From the NCBI GenBank assembly GCA_041395525.1, contig JAWLAH010000015.1, positions 4,579 through 68,578 on the forward strand: a stretch of 64,000 nt of DNA, written 5' to 3'. The stretch is from CADEED01 sp020442965. GTDB taxonomy: Bacteria > Pseudomonadota > Gammaproteobacteria > Steroidobacterales > Steroidobacteraceae. This document shows, one piece after another, positions 9,493 to 18,091 of the stretch (within the stretch, counting starts at the first letter, position 1; every line of letters begins with the position of its first letter). The position numbers and the translations under genes were made by a program. The notes beneath the pieces are model-generated. The model worked only from the letters and a program-made list of their open reading frames with translations, was not told the origin of the DNA and made no database searches.

Positions 9493-11127
9493 GTGCTCGA
9501 AGGGACGCAGCTCGATGATTCGTTGATCGCGGCCGTACCCGACCTGGTTGCGTTCGTCGATCGCCAGGGCGTGATCATCAAGTACGTCGGTGGTCGCGAC
9601 ATCGAGGCGCTGCCACCGAACGAATCGGCCCAAGGCAAGCGCCTGACCGAACTCTGGAGCGCGCCCGCGGCCGATGCGCTGCTGCGTATGGTGCGTCGCA
9701 CCCTGAAAGACTGCGTGGCAAGTGACGGACAGTTCATCGACCGGGATCGTCGCTACGATGTTCGGGTAACGCCGCACGGACGTGAGCGTGCACTGTGCGT
9801 GATCCGCGCGAGCGAAGCGATCAGTCAGCCCGACAGCCCAGTTGTTCACGGTGAACGGGTGCGCAAGGCTGGCGATGCACCGACAGTCGAACGACGCGCA
9901 TTTGCGCGTCGCTTGCGCCAATCAGTCGCCGATGCGGCGCTGCGCGAGCGACCGCTTGCGCTTGGCATGATCTATCTCGACGGTTTGCAGGACGTCGCAC
10001 AAGTGACGGATTTCGCGATCGCCGATCTGATCATGAAGACCCTGCTGGAACGCGCCGCCAACGCCGCACCCGACCAGGCATCCGGCACGTGGTACGTTGG
10101 CCAGCTCGGTGAGACGATACTCACTTGCGTGTTCGAGACACAGATGCAACGCACTGCGCTCGAATCGGTGCTGGAAGCGCTTTGCCAGGCGCTGCGCGAA
10201 ACGGTCGCAATTGGCGACGCGTCGTTCTCCTTGCAACCCTGCGCCGGCGTCGCCATTCTCGGCATCGATGCCCGCGAAGTTCGCGCCCTGCTCGAACATG
10301 CACGCGCGGCCATGTTCGAGTCGCGTCGCGACGGCGGTCGCAGCGTGCGCTTCTATTCCGACACGCTGCGGCTACGTCCTTTGGCACGGCTTGATCTCGA
10401 GCGGGAGCTGCGTGACGCGATCGGCAACGACCAGTTGCGGCTACGCTATGCAGCCCGCCATGTGCTCGCAACTGGCGAGCGCGTCGCTGTACAAGCGTAT
10501 CTGCGCTGGCCACATCCATTGCGTGGCGAGCTGCGGCCGTCCGAGTTCGTGCCACTCGCCGAGAACACCGGGCTCGCTGGCGATCTATCGCGCTGGGCAA
10601 TGGCGCGGATCCACGCTGACCTGGCGCACCCTAACGATCTGCACGATCAGGTCCCACGGATTTCATTCGGTGCACTCCGCCATCACATCGCAAGCGGCGC
10701 GCTGATCACCGACCTTGCGCGCTGGTTACAACAATGGCCGGGACGTCGGCCGCAACTGGAACTGCGCATTGCCGAGAGATCGCTGGCGGCCATGCCGGCA
10801 CCCGAGGAAGTCTTGCCACGTCTGGTCGAGCTCGGCGCCAGGATCGTGATCGATGAGTTCGGGCGCCACTTCAGTTCGCTGACGCGTCTTGTTAGCTTGC
10901 CGATCGCCGCGCTGCAGATCGATCGTCAGTTCGTGCTGGGTAGCGCGCACGACCCGGCCGCACTCAGACTCTGCCGCGGTGCCATCGCCATCGCACGCGA
11001 ACTCGACATCCCGTGCTATGCCTCTGGCGTCGATTCGCAGGAGGATCGCGACCGCCTGCAGGCGCTCGGCATCAGCGAGGGGATCGGCGATTGTTTTGGC
11101 GACTGCAACCCAGCCGCGCCCTACTGA
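9493..11127 (+). CDS. PAS-like protein with degenerate GGDEF and EAL domains
   Basis: About 544 residues from the GTG at 9493, 7 bases after the upstream diguanylate cyclase; a TTG at 9463 is an alternative. The N-terminal 90 residues look PAS-like (VPDLVAFVDRQGVIIKYV). A GGDEF-fold region follows, but the signature reads GQLGETI and cannot act as a cyclase. The C-terminal EAL-fold region has VQAYLRW where EAL(L/I)RW is expected, DEFGRHFSSL for DDFGTGYSSL and YASGVDSQE for AEGVET. Key metal-binding and catalytic residues are therefore missing. Families like this act as c-di-GMP receptors or signalling adaptors. Adjacency to an active cyclase suggests it reads or tunes that enzyme, which is an inference. 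Confidence 0.8.
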   Translation: MLEGTQLDDSLIAAVPDLVAFVDRQGVIIKYVGGRDIEALPPNESAQGKRLTELWSAPAADALLRMVRRTLKDCVASDGQFIDRDRRYDVRVTPHGRERALCVIRASEAISQPDSPVVHGERVRKAGDAPTVERRAFARRLRQSVADAALRERPLALGMIYLDGLQDVAQVTDFAIADLIMKTLLERAANAAPDQASGTWYVGQLGETILTCVFETQMQRTALESVLEALCQALRETVAIGDASFSLQPCAGVAILGIDAREVRALLEHARAAMFESRRDGGRSVRFYSDTLRLRPLARLDLERELRDAIGNDQLRLRYAARHVLATGERVAVQAYLRWPHPLRGELRPSEFVPLAENTGLAGDLSRWAMARIHADLAHPNDLHDQVPRISFGALRHHIASGALITDLARWLQQWPGRRPQLELRIAERSLAAMPAPEEVLPRLVELGARIVIDEFGRHFSSLTRLVSLPIAALQIDRQFVLGSAHDPAALRLCRGAIAIARELDIPCYASGVDSQEDRDRLQALGISEGIGDCFGDCNPAAPY

Positions 11128-12377
11128 GGCGCTGCGGACTGCGCGCCCGGCATCGTCTCGCGCTTGAGGATATTGATCACGGCGGCACGCTCTGCGGGTG
11201 TGCGCACGGGGCCGCTCGAAATGATCATCGACGTGCCCGGCACGAAGCCGCTCGGTGACGCGAGAAACTTGTCGAGCGTTGCGTCATTCCACACCAGGCC
11301 ATTGCGTCCCGCCTGTGCCATCGCAGTTGAGTAATTGAAGTTAGGCGCCGTACCGGCGCGCTGTCCAAAGATTGCGTACAAATTGGGTCCTACCAAGTGT
11401 TTGCCGCCCTTGTCGGTCGTATGGCAGAACCGACACCATTTGTACGTTTCATCCCTGACTTGTCGCTCGAATGCGGTCTCTGGCGCAACGGTCACGACCG
11501 TGACGACTGCCGCGTGGGAGGTGGCGCCCGCTGGCCCCGCGACGACTTCGCCGACGGGCCAAGGTGTCACACGGAACATTTGATGAGGACCGTAGAGTCC
11601 GAGCGCCAGCAACGCGAAGATCGCAATGGCGGTTCCCGATCGCGAGCCGAGATCCGGCATGCGAGGCGAAAACTGATCGACGATGGTGCCGCGGCGGCGG
11701 CGGTGAAGCATCGTACCGATCGCCCAGACGATCAGAGTGAGTACAAGGAAGATCGCGAGCGCTCGATAGCCAGGCTCGGGTGCCTTGAAACTGCTGAGTG
11801 CGTAGACGCTGATCGCTATCGATGCGTACACCTGCGCGCCGAAACCCGGCGGGAAGGCGGCGAGCAAGCCGCGACCGGTACGCAGCAACGACCAGGTCCC
11901 GACGAGAACCGAGCCGATCGTGAGCAGCATCACGACGAATCCAAGTGCCGAGTGGAAATAGCCGAAGAACATCCAGCCCGCACGGCTCGGCGCAATGAGC
12001 GCGGGTACTTCCATCAGCGGACCAAGGTGCACCATCAGGCCCTCCGTCCACGCCTGCCCCAGACCGATCAACGGCATCAGGGCGAGGACCAGATAGCTGA
12101 CCAGCGCAAATTGTCGGGCGGCATGCTGCACACCGGCCGTAACGCCCGATACCGGCGCGGCCGGTCGCTCGCGCCACCACCTGACAAGCCGCCAGATGAC
12201 CAGAACGAACAGCGCGAGGCCGAGCAAGTAGTGGTAGCCGCGCAGTCCCTCGCGGAATAGCGACTCCTTGTCACTGCGGACGATGCGAGTCGTCAGCAGG
12301 CTGTGCGAGGCATACAGCACCGCAATCGCCCAGCCTAACCAGCGAGTGGTGGTGCTTGCGCTCACAGTTGCCTTCAT
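11121..12377 (-). CDS. Cytochrome b561-type membrane domain fused to a class I cytochrome c domain
   Basis: A 418-residue protein. The first 265 residues contain about six or seven hydrophobic segments, including a cytochrome b561/Ni-hydrogenase-type b-heme region with His residues in or near helices (for example His49 and His142). The C-terminal domain carries CRFCH (Cys315, Cys318, His319), the covalent heme c motif, and a likely axial Met384 in PGTSMI. The layout suggests a quinol- or b-heme-linked electron transfer protein delivering electrons to its own periplasmic heme c. AAGGAG precedes the ATG. It converges on the degenerate GGDEF-EAL gene with a 7-base overlap. A CRP-like site lies 61 bases upstream of the start. 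The natural donor and acceptor cannot be read from the sequence. Confidence 0.87.
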   Translation of the reverse strand: MKATVSASTTTRWLGWAIAVLYASHSLLTTRIVRSDKESLFREGLRGYHYLLGLALFVLVIWRLVRWWRERPAAPVSGVTAGVQHAARQFALVSYLVLALMPLIGLGQAWTEGLMVHLGPLMEVPALIAPSRAGWMFFGYFHSALGFVVMLLTIGSVLVGTWSLLRTGRGLLAAFPPGFGAQVYASIAISVYALSSFKAPEPGYRALAIFLVLTLIVWAIGTMLHRRRRGTIVDQFSPRMPDLGSRSGTAIAIFALLALGLYGPHQMFRVTPWPVGEVVAGPAGATSHAAVVTVVTVAPETAFERQVRDETYKWCRFCHTTDKGGKHLVGPNLYAIFGQRAGTAPNFNYSTAMAQAGRNGLVWNDATLDKFLASPSGFVPGTSMIISSGPVRTPAERAAVINILKRETMPGAQSAAPQ

Positions 12378-12437
12378 CGCTCAACTCCTTCGCCAGACTC
12401 GTTGGCGTGGCCGACTTGTCAACAGTTACGAGGTTCC

Positions 12438-12453
12438 AGTGACAGCGGTCACA
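12438..12453. promoter_or_regulatory. CRP/Clp-like operator (one mismatch)
   Basis: AGTGA-CAGCGG-TCACA, one base from TGTGA-N6-TCACA, lies in the 216-base gap between the b561-c gene (start 12377, minus) and the small gene at 12594 (plus). Its centre is about 68 bases upstream of the b561-c start codon, a position compatible with activation. Confidence 0.5.
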
Positions 12454-12593
12454 TTATCGCGACGTCGTCCCCCAAACTGTCGCGGAAGTCTCTATCTTCC
12501 GCGCGCCAATGAGACGGTCGCAAAGCGGTCGCGTTATTGCAAGATCTCATCGCCAACTTACACCCCCGAATTCACTGACAGAGCTTTTTTGAC

Positions 12594-12797
12594 ATGGAAA
12601 CCAATCTCGCCCGGCAACTGACCGATCTGGAACAGACCGACCTCGAACTCAACGCTCCCGTCGCCGCGCGTGCGGATCGCCCGCAGCTCAAACTGGTTGC
12701 CCAGCCACCGCGCGTCGGCTCGCGGTCTCGCGTACGCGCGCGCCTGCGCCGTCTGGGCGTCAGCCGCGAAGCCTACCGCGTATTTCGAGTCTACTAA
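12594..12797 (+). CDS. Small hypothetical protein
   Basis: Sixty-seven residues with strong third-position GC preference, acidic at the start and Arg-rich at the end (SRSRVRARLRRLG). No family is recognised. There is no clear ribosome site before the ATG. The stop overlaps the end of the M48 protease gene on the opposite strand by 4 bases. It is called because codon use fits the neighbours and no other gene occupies the stretch; it may be spurious. Confidence 0.45.
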   Translation: METNLARQLTDLEQTDLELNAPVAARADRPQLKLVAQPPRVGSRSRVRARLRRLGVSREAYRVFRVY

Positions 12798-14701
12798 CCC
12801 GCGCTAGCGACGGATCGCGCAGCGACAGCCACGCGCGGTAGTAGCGGCGGTAGCGGGCAGCGCAACACCGCACACACGGTACGTAGCAATTCTGCTTCGG
12901 CGGTCGAGAGCTGCTCATCGTGCGCGATGGTCTTGACGAGGCCCTCGATCAATGCGCGCTTGCCGTAAGGGTGCAATGTCTGCAACGCACGAAGTGCGCT
13001 TGCAAACTGCTGTGGCCAGTCAGCGATCGCACGATAACTCGGGCGATCGCGTGGCAGCACCAATCCAAGTCCCGATTCATACGCCCGGCGAGCTCCTGTA
13101 GCGTCGGCACTGCCGTGGGTCGCCAGAACAGAGAAGACGACCGCCATGGGCGCGATCAGTTGGGTGATGGTCTGAGTGCCAGCGACGCGCGGGCCCGTCA
13201 ACTCATCGTTGAGCGCTGCACCAAGCATCAGGGCGAGCGAGCATTCGAATACATCGGTTTGACCGTCGAGCTGGGCCAACTGATCAACCGTTCGAAGCAG
13301 CTTGCGACGATCATCGAGTGTCAGTCGACGCAACGTCGGAAAAAGCAGCTGCAGTACCGGTAGCCGCAGTTGCGGCGCCAGTCCCGCGACAGTTCGCGTC
13401 TGTTGATCGACCGCCGGCAGCAGGCCCGTGCCGAACGACCGCTCGACGATCTCGCGCTGGGCTGCCAGAACCTGCGGCTGTCGGCCGAGCAACGAGGCTA
13501 ACAGCACGGGTAAGGCCAGTGCAGGCGACGCTGCCGCGTCGATGATCGCAGCGGGTACGTCCGCCCGCAAGCCCGCCGCATGCTCCACATGGATCGTCTG
13601 CGGATTGCCGACTCGTGCGGCGATGACCATGGGCTCTGCTGGTACTGCACGGCTCAGTGCGCTGGTCTGCAGATCGAGCTCATCAACAGCAGACGCTCCC
13701 CGCCGCAACGGCCGTTGGGCCAACGCGACGGCCCGATCGTAGTCCTTGATCTGGAACGAGGGGTCCAACGCTTGAATCCGCTCGATCAGCGGCGGATGCG
13801 TGGCGAGCAGCCGCCGGACCTGCCCGCTGGCGAACAGCATGTGCGCGACCTCCTCGCCATCGGCAGTCTCGAGTCGCGAGCCGTGGTCCAAACCACCGAT
13901 CTTGATCAGCGCTCCCTTGAGCCCTTGTGGATTGCGGGTGAACTGCACCGCTGAAGCATCAGCTAACTGCTCACGCTTGCGCGATACGGCCGCTTGTAGC
14001 AAGCGGCCAAAGAACAGGCCGACGTAACCGATGATCATGATGCTGAGCGCGAGTACGAGCAGACCACCGCGACCGCGCCGGGAATCGCCGCCACCTGAAC
14101 TATGACGCAGCACCGTTCTGCCGATTACCGCGATCGCCAGCAGGCCAAACAACCAGCCCATCAGGCGAATATTGAGCGCCATGTCGCCGTTCAAAATATG
14201 ACTGAACTCGTGCGCGATGACGCCCTGCAGCTCTTCACGCGACAGCCTTTGTAGCGCTCCCTGTGTCACGGCTACGGCCGCGTTGGCGGGTGTGTGTCCA
14301 GCGGCGAACGCATTGATGCCCGCTTCGTTCTCGAGGACGTAGACTTCCGGCATGGGCACACCAGAGGCGATGGTCATCTCTTCGATCACGTTCAGAAGAC
14401 GCTGCTGCAGCGGGTCCAGCGTACCGCGGTCGACTCGCGTACCGCCCAACGCGCGCGCAACTGCACCACCCCCATCGCGTAAGCTGAACGTCCGAAAGAT
14501 GCTCGCACCGCAGATGATCGCGAGCGCGAAGAGCGTCGTTACGAAGAGCAGTGAGCCGACATCAACGCCAGGTTGAGAAGAGGCGAAGCCAGCGACCACC
14601 AGATCGATCGCGATGACTACGAGCGCAACCGAGACAAGGAAGGCAGCCAACAGCCAGCGTGTCTGTCGCCGCGCTGCCGCCTGCCGCGCGTAGAAATCCA
14701 T
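12794..14701 (-). CDS. M48-family membrane zinc metalloprotease with long C-terminal extension
   Basis: A 635-residue protein with two N-terminal membrane spans (about 15-37 and 50-66), an M48 domain and a further pair of spans (about 180-240). The zinc motif HEFSH is at residues 164-168, and a likely third ligand Glu sits in RKREQLADA. HtpX-type proteases are about 290 residues; here about 300 extra residues follow. The last 70 (HDEQLSTAEAELLRTVCAVL) and an earlier stretch (VDQLAQLDGQTDVFE) resemble TerB-like helical domains. The gene follows lemA by 6 bases, a pairing common for M48/LemA systems. The likely role is membrane protein quality control or envelope stress; specific substrates are unknown. 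Confidence 0.88.
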   Translation of the reverse strand: MDFYARQAAARRQTRWLLAAFLVSVALVVIAIDLVVAGFASSQPGVDVGSLLFVTTLFALAIICGASIFRTFSLRDGGGAVARALGGTRVDRGTLDPLQQRLLNVIEEMTIASGVPMPEVYVLENEAGINAFAAGHTPANAAVAVTQGALQRLSREELQGVIAHEFSHILNGDMALNIRLMGWLFGLLAIAVIGRTVLRHSSGGGDSRRGRGGLLVLALSIMIIGYVGLFFGRLLQAAVSRKREQLADASAVQFTRNPQGLKGALIKIGGLDHGSRLETADGEEVAHMLFASGQVRRLLATHPPLIERIQALDPSFQIKDYDRAVALAQRPLRRGASAVDELDLQTSALSRAVPAEPMVIAARVGNPQTIHVEHAAGLRADVPAAIIDAAASPALALPVLLASLLGRQPQVLAAQREIVERSFGTGLLPAVDQQTRTVAGLAPQLRLPVLQLLFPTLRRLTLDDRRKLLRTVDQLAQLDGQTDVFECSLALMLGAALNDELTGPRVAGTQTITQLIAPMAVVFSVLATHGSADATGARRAYESGLGLVLPRDRPSYRAIADWPQQFASALRALQTLHPYGKRALIEGLVKTIAHDEQLSTAEAELLRTVCAVLRCPLPPLLPRVAVAARSVASAG

Positions 14702-14707
14702 GCCTGG

Positions 14708-15295
14708 CTAACTGAACGATACCTTGGGCGCGTCGCGTGCTTCCGGCTTGCCAATGTCGAGCAACTGGGCCGCCAGGAAGTTGAACATCCCCGCGACGAT
14801 GCTGCCGGGAAACATTTCGCGCTGGTTGTTATACGACATGACCGTGTCATTGTAGGCCTGGCGCGCAAATGCCACCTTGTTCTCCGTACTCGTCAGTTCT
14901 TCCGTGAGCTGCATCATGTTCTGGTTGGCTTTGAGATCCGGATAGGCCTCCGACAATGCGAACAGGCGCCCAAGCACGCCCGAGAGCGCGCCCTCCGCAC
15001 TCGCCAGCTTCTGCATTGCGGCCGGGTTGCCGGGGTCCGCCGCGGCGCCCTTCAGTCCGTCGACCGCCGCATTGCGGGCTTTGATGACGGCTTCCAGCGT
15101 CTCGCGTTCGTGTTTCAAATAGCCCTTGGCGATCTCGACCAGATTCGGGATCAGGTCGTAACGACGCGTGAGTTGCACGTCGATCTGGGCGAATGCGTTC
15201 TTGTAGGCATTCCGCGCAGCTACCAACCGATTGTAGATCCCGACGATGAACGCAACGACGCCCACGATCACCAGCAGCAAAATGATCCATTCCAT
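14708..15295 (-). CDS. lemA: LemA family protein
   Basis: A 195-residue LemA protein. It has one N-terminal membrane anchor (residues 3-22) and then the family's helical domain with YNRLVAARN, VQLTRRYDLIPNLVE and YLKHE motifs, and ends with AYNDTVMSYNNQREMFPG, the standard C-terminal signature. Its gene lies directly upstream of an M48 protease with a 6-base gap, a conserved arrangement suggesting they act together at the membrane. The upstream basic-tailed protein ends 3 bases before it, so the three probably form one transcript. The molecular function of LemA is not established. Confidence 0.95.
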   Translation of the reverse strand: MEWIILLLVIVGVVAFIVGIYNRLVAARNAYKNAFAQIDVQLTRRYDLIPNLVEIAKGYLKHERETLEAVIKARNAAVDGLKGAAADPGNPAAMQKLASAEGALSGVLGRLFALSEAYPDLKANQNMMQLTEELTSTENKVAFARQAYNDTVMSYNNQREMFPGSIVAGMFNFLAAQLLDIGKPEARDAPKVSFS

Positions 15296-15298
15296 ACG

Positions 15299-15646
15299 TC
15301 ACCTCTTCTTTTTCGCAGTCTTCCTGGCGTTCTTCCGAGTAGCGGATTTCTTTGGCACCAACTCCTCCAACACCCGGAATAGGCTGGCAATGAACTCCTG
15401 ACGCTCCGCGGCCAAGCGCTGCTCGAGTGCCGGAGCGAACTCATACGCATCGACCTCACCCGGCTTGAACGTGCCGCGCTTTGCGCCAATCGCTTCCATC
15501 GCCATCACGCGCTCGCGCAGCGCCCAGACTTCGCTCGCCAACGTCACTACCATGCTCAAGATCTTGTCAGTCGCCGGATCGGCGAAAAAATAGGGCCTGC
15601 CACCGCGAACGCTGCGGCGCATCGGCTGCCTGTCTGGTGCTTTCAT
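15299..15646 (-). CDS. Small hypothetical protein with Lys/Arg-rich tail
   Basis: The ATG at 15646, preceded by GAGGAG, gives 115 residues. The middle (FADPATDKILSMVVTLASEV to about residue 60) is probably helical. The last 20 residues are Lys/Arg-rich (KKSATRKNARKTAKKKR), like tails that contact nucleic acid or acidic surfaces. No family is recognised with confidence. Its stop is 3 bases from the lemA start, so it is likely the first gene of the lemA-M48 transcript. The frame continues upstream, but only the part from this ATG has a ribosome site. Confidence 0.65.
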   Translation of the reverse strand: MKAPDRQPMRRSVRGGRPYFFADPATDKILSMVVTLASEVWALRERVMAMEAIGAKRGTFKPGEVDAYEFAPALEQRLAAERQEFIASLFRVLEELVPKKSATRKNARKTAKKKR

Positions 15647-15704
15647 CGGGCTCCTCGTCTTACCCGCAAGCGCGAGGCGAGTTCCGCCAGTTGCACGCAT
15701 CGGA

Positions 15705-16892
15705 TCATTTCCAGGCTCCAAAACAATACCACTGCAAGCCGTCCGACAAACGGCCTGTCTTGTCGCTGTCGACCGACCCGGGTGCGCGCACGGCATTCGC
15801 GATGGCCTGCTCGCCGAACCAGGCGATCGAAGGTACCACGAACTGCACATAGTTAGCGGAACTGAAGCCCGCCTGTTCGCAAAGCTGCTGCGGGACCAGA
15901 TCACGGAACGGCTTGTAGTAAGGTTCATTGTTGTATGAGCTGTCCCAATCGAGGTAGAACGCGTCGTACGGCGACAACTGCGCGTTCGGCGGCAATTCCA
16001 TGTGCAGCATCAGACCGCCCGGCCGCAGCACCCGATACGCCTCTGCGAGCACGCGCGTAATATCCTTGCGCGGTACCTCATGTAGGAACATCGACGAGAA
16101 GACGACATCGAAACTCGCGTCCGGATACTTGAGTTCGGTCGCGTTCATCTGCTCGAAATCGACCGCACGGTCCTGCGCCTGCGCGCGCGCATGTGCGTAG
16201 CGCAGGCACGGTGCGGCGACATCGACGCCGCGTACGCGTGCTGCGGGATACGTATCTTTCCAGGAACCGGTGTTGTGCCCGATCGTGCACCCAAGATCGA
16301 GCACATCCTGCGGCTTGAACCCTGGATACCGCGCTTTGACAAAACGCGAAATGCTCTGGCCGATGTCATCGAGATTCTGACCCATCAGCCCGAATGAGAA
16401 TACCGCGAGACCATTGTCATATAACGAGCCAGCCGCGAGATCATCTTTCTCATACTCGCCGTCGTAATTGCCGGGCATCAGATGAACATCGAGTGCCGAT
16501 ACCGAGCGCGGCACCGGCAGGTTCGCATCGAGCTTGAGTGAGCCGGACTTGCGGCGCGTGGCCAGCGACTTGGCCTTCTGCTTGAGGTCCGCGCGCTGCC
16601 GCTCGAGCGGCGGAAAGACCGACTGCCAAACCATGTCCTGCGCGGTCACGCGCAACGACGAGTAAAACTTGAAGTACTCGTTAGGGCGAATCGCCTGGTG
16701 AACCTGTGGCCCGTCTTGCGGAGCACGGCCCGCCTTGCGACGAAACGCTGGTTCCACCTCTGCGTCGTAAACGGCGCGCATACCGTTCGCCATGTCGTTC
16801 AGGACATGGGAACGCAGCCCTGCGACAAAGTTCATGCGCGCCTGTTCGTCGCGGGTCTTGCCAAGACGCAAGTCATGTTTGAGGTCGAGCAT
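15705..16892 (-). CDS. Class I SAM-dependent methyltransferase with N-terminal extension
   Basis: The ATG at 16892 gives 395 residues; a TTG six codons upstream is an alternative. The C-terminal half is a Rossmann methyltransferase: VLDLGCTIGHNTG is motif I, VRGVDVAAPCL the second strand, FDVVFSSMFLHEVP motif IV, and RVLRPGGLMLH the conserved turn. The first roughly 190 residues form a helical extension with no recognised domain. The substrate is unknown; the TIGHNTG loop and the length match an uncharacterised methyltransferase group. It is transcribed divergently from the first pilin operon, and a perfect CRP-like palindrome lies between them. Confidence 0.83.
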   Translation of the reverse strand: MLDLKHDLRLGKTRDEQARMNFVAGLRSHVLNDMANGMRAVYDAEVEPAFRRKAGRAPQDGPQVHQAIRPNEYFKFYSSLRVTAQDMVWQSVFPPLERQRADLKQKAKSLATRRKSGSLKLDANLPVPRSVSALDVHLMPGNYDGEYEKDDLAAGSLYDNGLAVFSFGLMGQNLDDIGQSISRFVKARYPGFKPQDVLDLGCTIGHNTGSWKDTYPAARVRGVDVAAPCLRYAHARAQAQDRAVDFEQMNATELKYPDASFDVVFSSMFLHEVPRKDITRVLAEAYRVLRPGGLMLHMELPPNAQLSPYDAFYLDWDSSYNNEPYYKPFRDLVPQQLCEQAGFSSANYVQFVVPSIAWFGEQAIANAVRAPGSVDSDKTGRLSDGLQWYCFGAWK

Positions 16893-16968
16893 GGCGATAC
16901 CCTCGTACAAGTTGGGACGGTGCGATCATCGACACTGCCACGCGGTCGCAGTTATGTCGAGTGGCTGC

Positions 16969-16984
16969 TGTGAACCAAGTCACA
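16969..16984. promoter_or_regulatory. Perfect CRP/Clp-type operator TGTGA-N6-TCACA
   Basis: TGTGA-ACCAAG-TCACA is an exact match to the CRP-family consensus. It lies 55 bases before the fimT start at 17039 and 77 bases from the methyltransferase start at 16892 on the other strand, so it could control either or both. Confidence 0.68.
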
Positions 16985-17038
16985 GCGCGCGCCGTCGACG
17001 CCGGTGGATCGCCCACTGGTCGGACATCCTAGCAGGAC

Positions 17039-17632
17039 ATGCCGGACGCGTCTCAAATAGCGCTCATGAGAACGCTCACCGGCAAACCGCAAAGCGGCTA
17101 CACGCTGCTCGAGCTGATGACCGCCATCGCCATTCTCGGCATCCTGCTGGGGATCGCTGTTCCGAGCTTTCGCGAGTACACGCGCAACAGCCGCGCGACG
17201 GCCGCGCAGAATGACCTGGTCACATCGCTCGCGCTGGCGCGCAATGAATCGCTCAAGCGTAGTCGCGCTGTGACCGTCTGTGCGTCGACGGACAGCCTCA
17301 CCTGTAGCGGTAGCACAGACTGGTCCACGGGCTGGATCGTGTTCTGGTGGTGGCATACCGCCGGCATAGTAGACGCTGGCATCGACGCGCTCTTGCAAGT
17401 CGGCTCGACTACCACCCCGATGTCGTTCTGGTGAGTGGTCCGCGGGGCGGCGCGGTCGCCACTTCATTCCTGCGCTACGGACCAACGGGTTTGCTGGTGC
17501 CGCTCGCGGCTCATTCGATATCTACGGCACGGGTTGTTATGGCCCCAATCGTCAAATTTCAACATCATGAGCCCCGGCACGCCCAGCGTCGCGCGTCAAC
17601 TGCCCCTAGGTCCTCCGCATGATCACCACTAA
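17039..17632 (+). pseudogene. fimT: fimT/gspH-like minor pseudopilin, frameshifted (operon copy 1)
   Basis: The first 100 codons encode a normal type IV prepilin start: GYTLLELMTAIAILGIL with cleavage expected after the Gly, then the GspH/FimT body including VTVCAST and STGWIVF, closely matching the intact copy at 24220. The frame is lost near 17340-17430, and the remainder (RYGPTGLLVPL, then SFDIYGTGCYGP, then SPGTPSVARQLP) is spread over all three frames. Two or more single-base indels are needed to restore it. FimT is a minor pilin that primes the pilus tip. Whether the breaks are real or sequence errors is discussed under findings. The start at 17039 is uncertain; the ATG at 17066 would give a shorter leader. 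Confidence 0.8.
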
Positions 17633-18091
17633 TCATTCCGGTCAGCCTCGGTGCGTGGCTTCACTATGGTCCGAGCGTTGGTGGCGCTGCTCGTGCTGTC
17701 GATTGGGCTATTGGGCGTCGGCCTGATGCAATTCTCCAGCCTGCGCTCAATCACGGCTCATCGCTGCGCTCGCAGGCGACCTTCCTGGCCTACGACATTG
17801 CCGATCGCATGCGCGCGAATCGCGCCCAACTGCGATCGATGGTGGCGAGTACGACATCGCATTAGCTGCGGCTGGCGCGTCCGGAACGGTCGCCGGCGAC
17901 GACCTTATTCGCGGAAACGAGTGCCGCCGACCTTTGCCAGGCGGCGATGGTTCGGTGGCGCGCGCAGGTCACAGATGCTGCCGGTGGAACACCGATCACG
18001 GTCACGACCTTCCACGGTTACCGTGCGCTGGAACGATTCGCGCGATCCGGCCGAAGCGCCGCTGCAGTTCGTGATGGAGACCCAACTATGA
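17619..18091 (+). pseudogene. pilV: pilV-like minor pilin, frameshifted (operon copy 1)
   Basis: Recognisable from RALVALLVLSIGLLGV and, in another frame, SQATFLAYDIADRMRANRA, both nearly identical to the intact pilV at 24792. At the prepilin start the residue where pilins need Glu5 reads Arg. One inserted c plus one deleted g within nine bases (gtccgagcg for gtcgaggcg) would restore Val-Glu-Ala, so the change looks like a paired indel. Further shifts occur near 17640, 17750 and 17880. The TGA stop overlaps the next gene's ATG, as expected of a once-coupled operon. Confidence 0.8.

Noticed and set aside
11397..12260. A 287-codon plus-strand frame within the b561-c gene
   Set aside because: Charged, low-complexity translation with no ribosome site; the minus strand has heme motifs and membrane spans.
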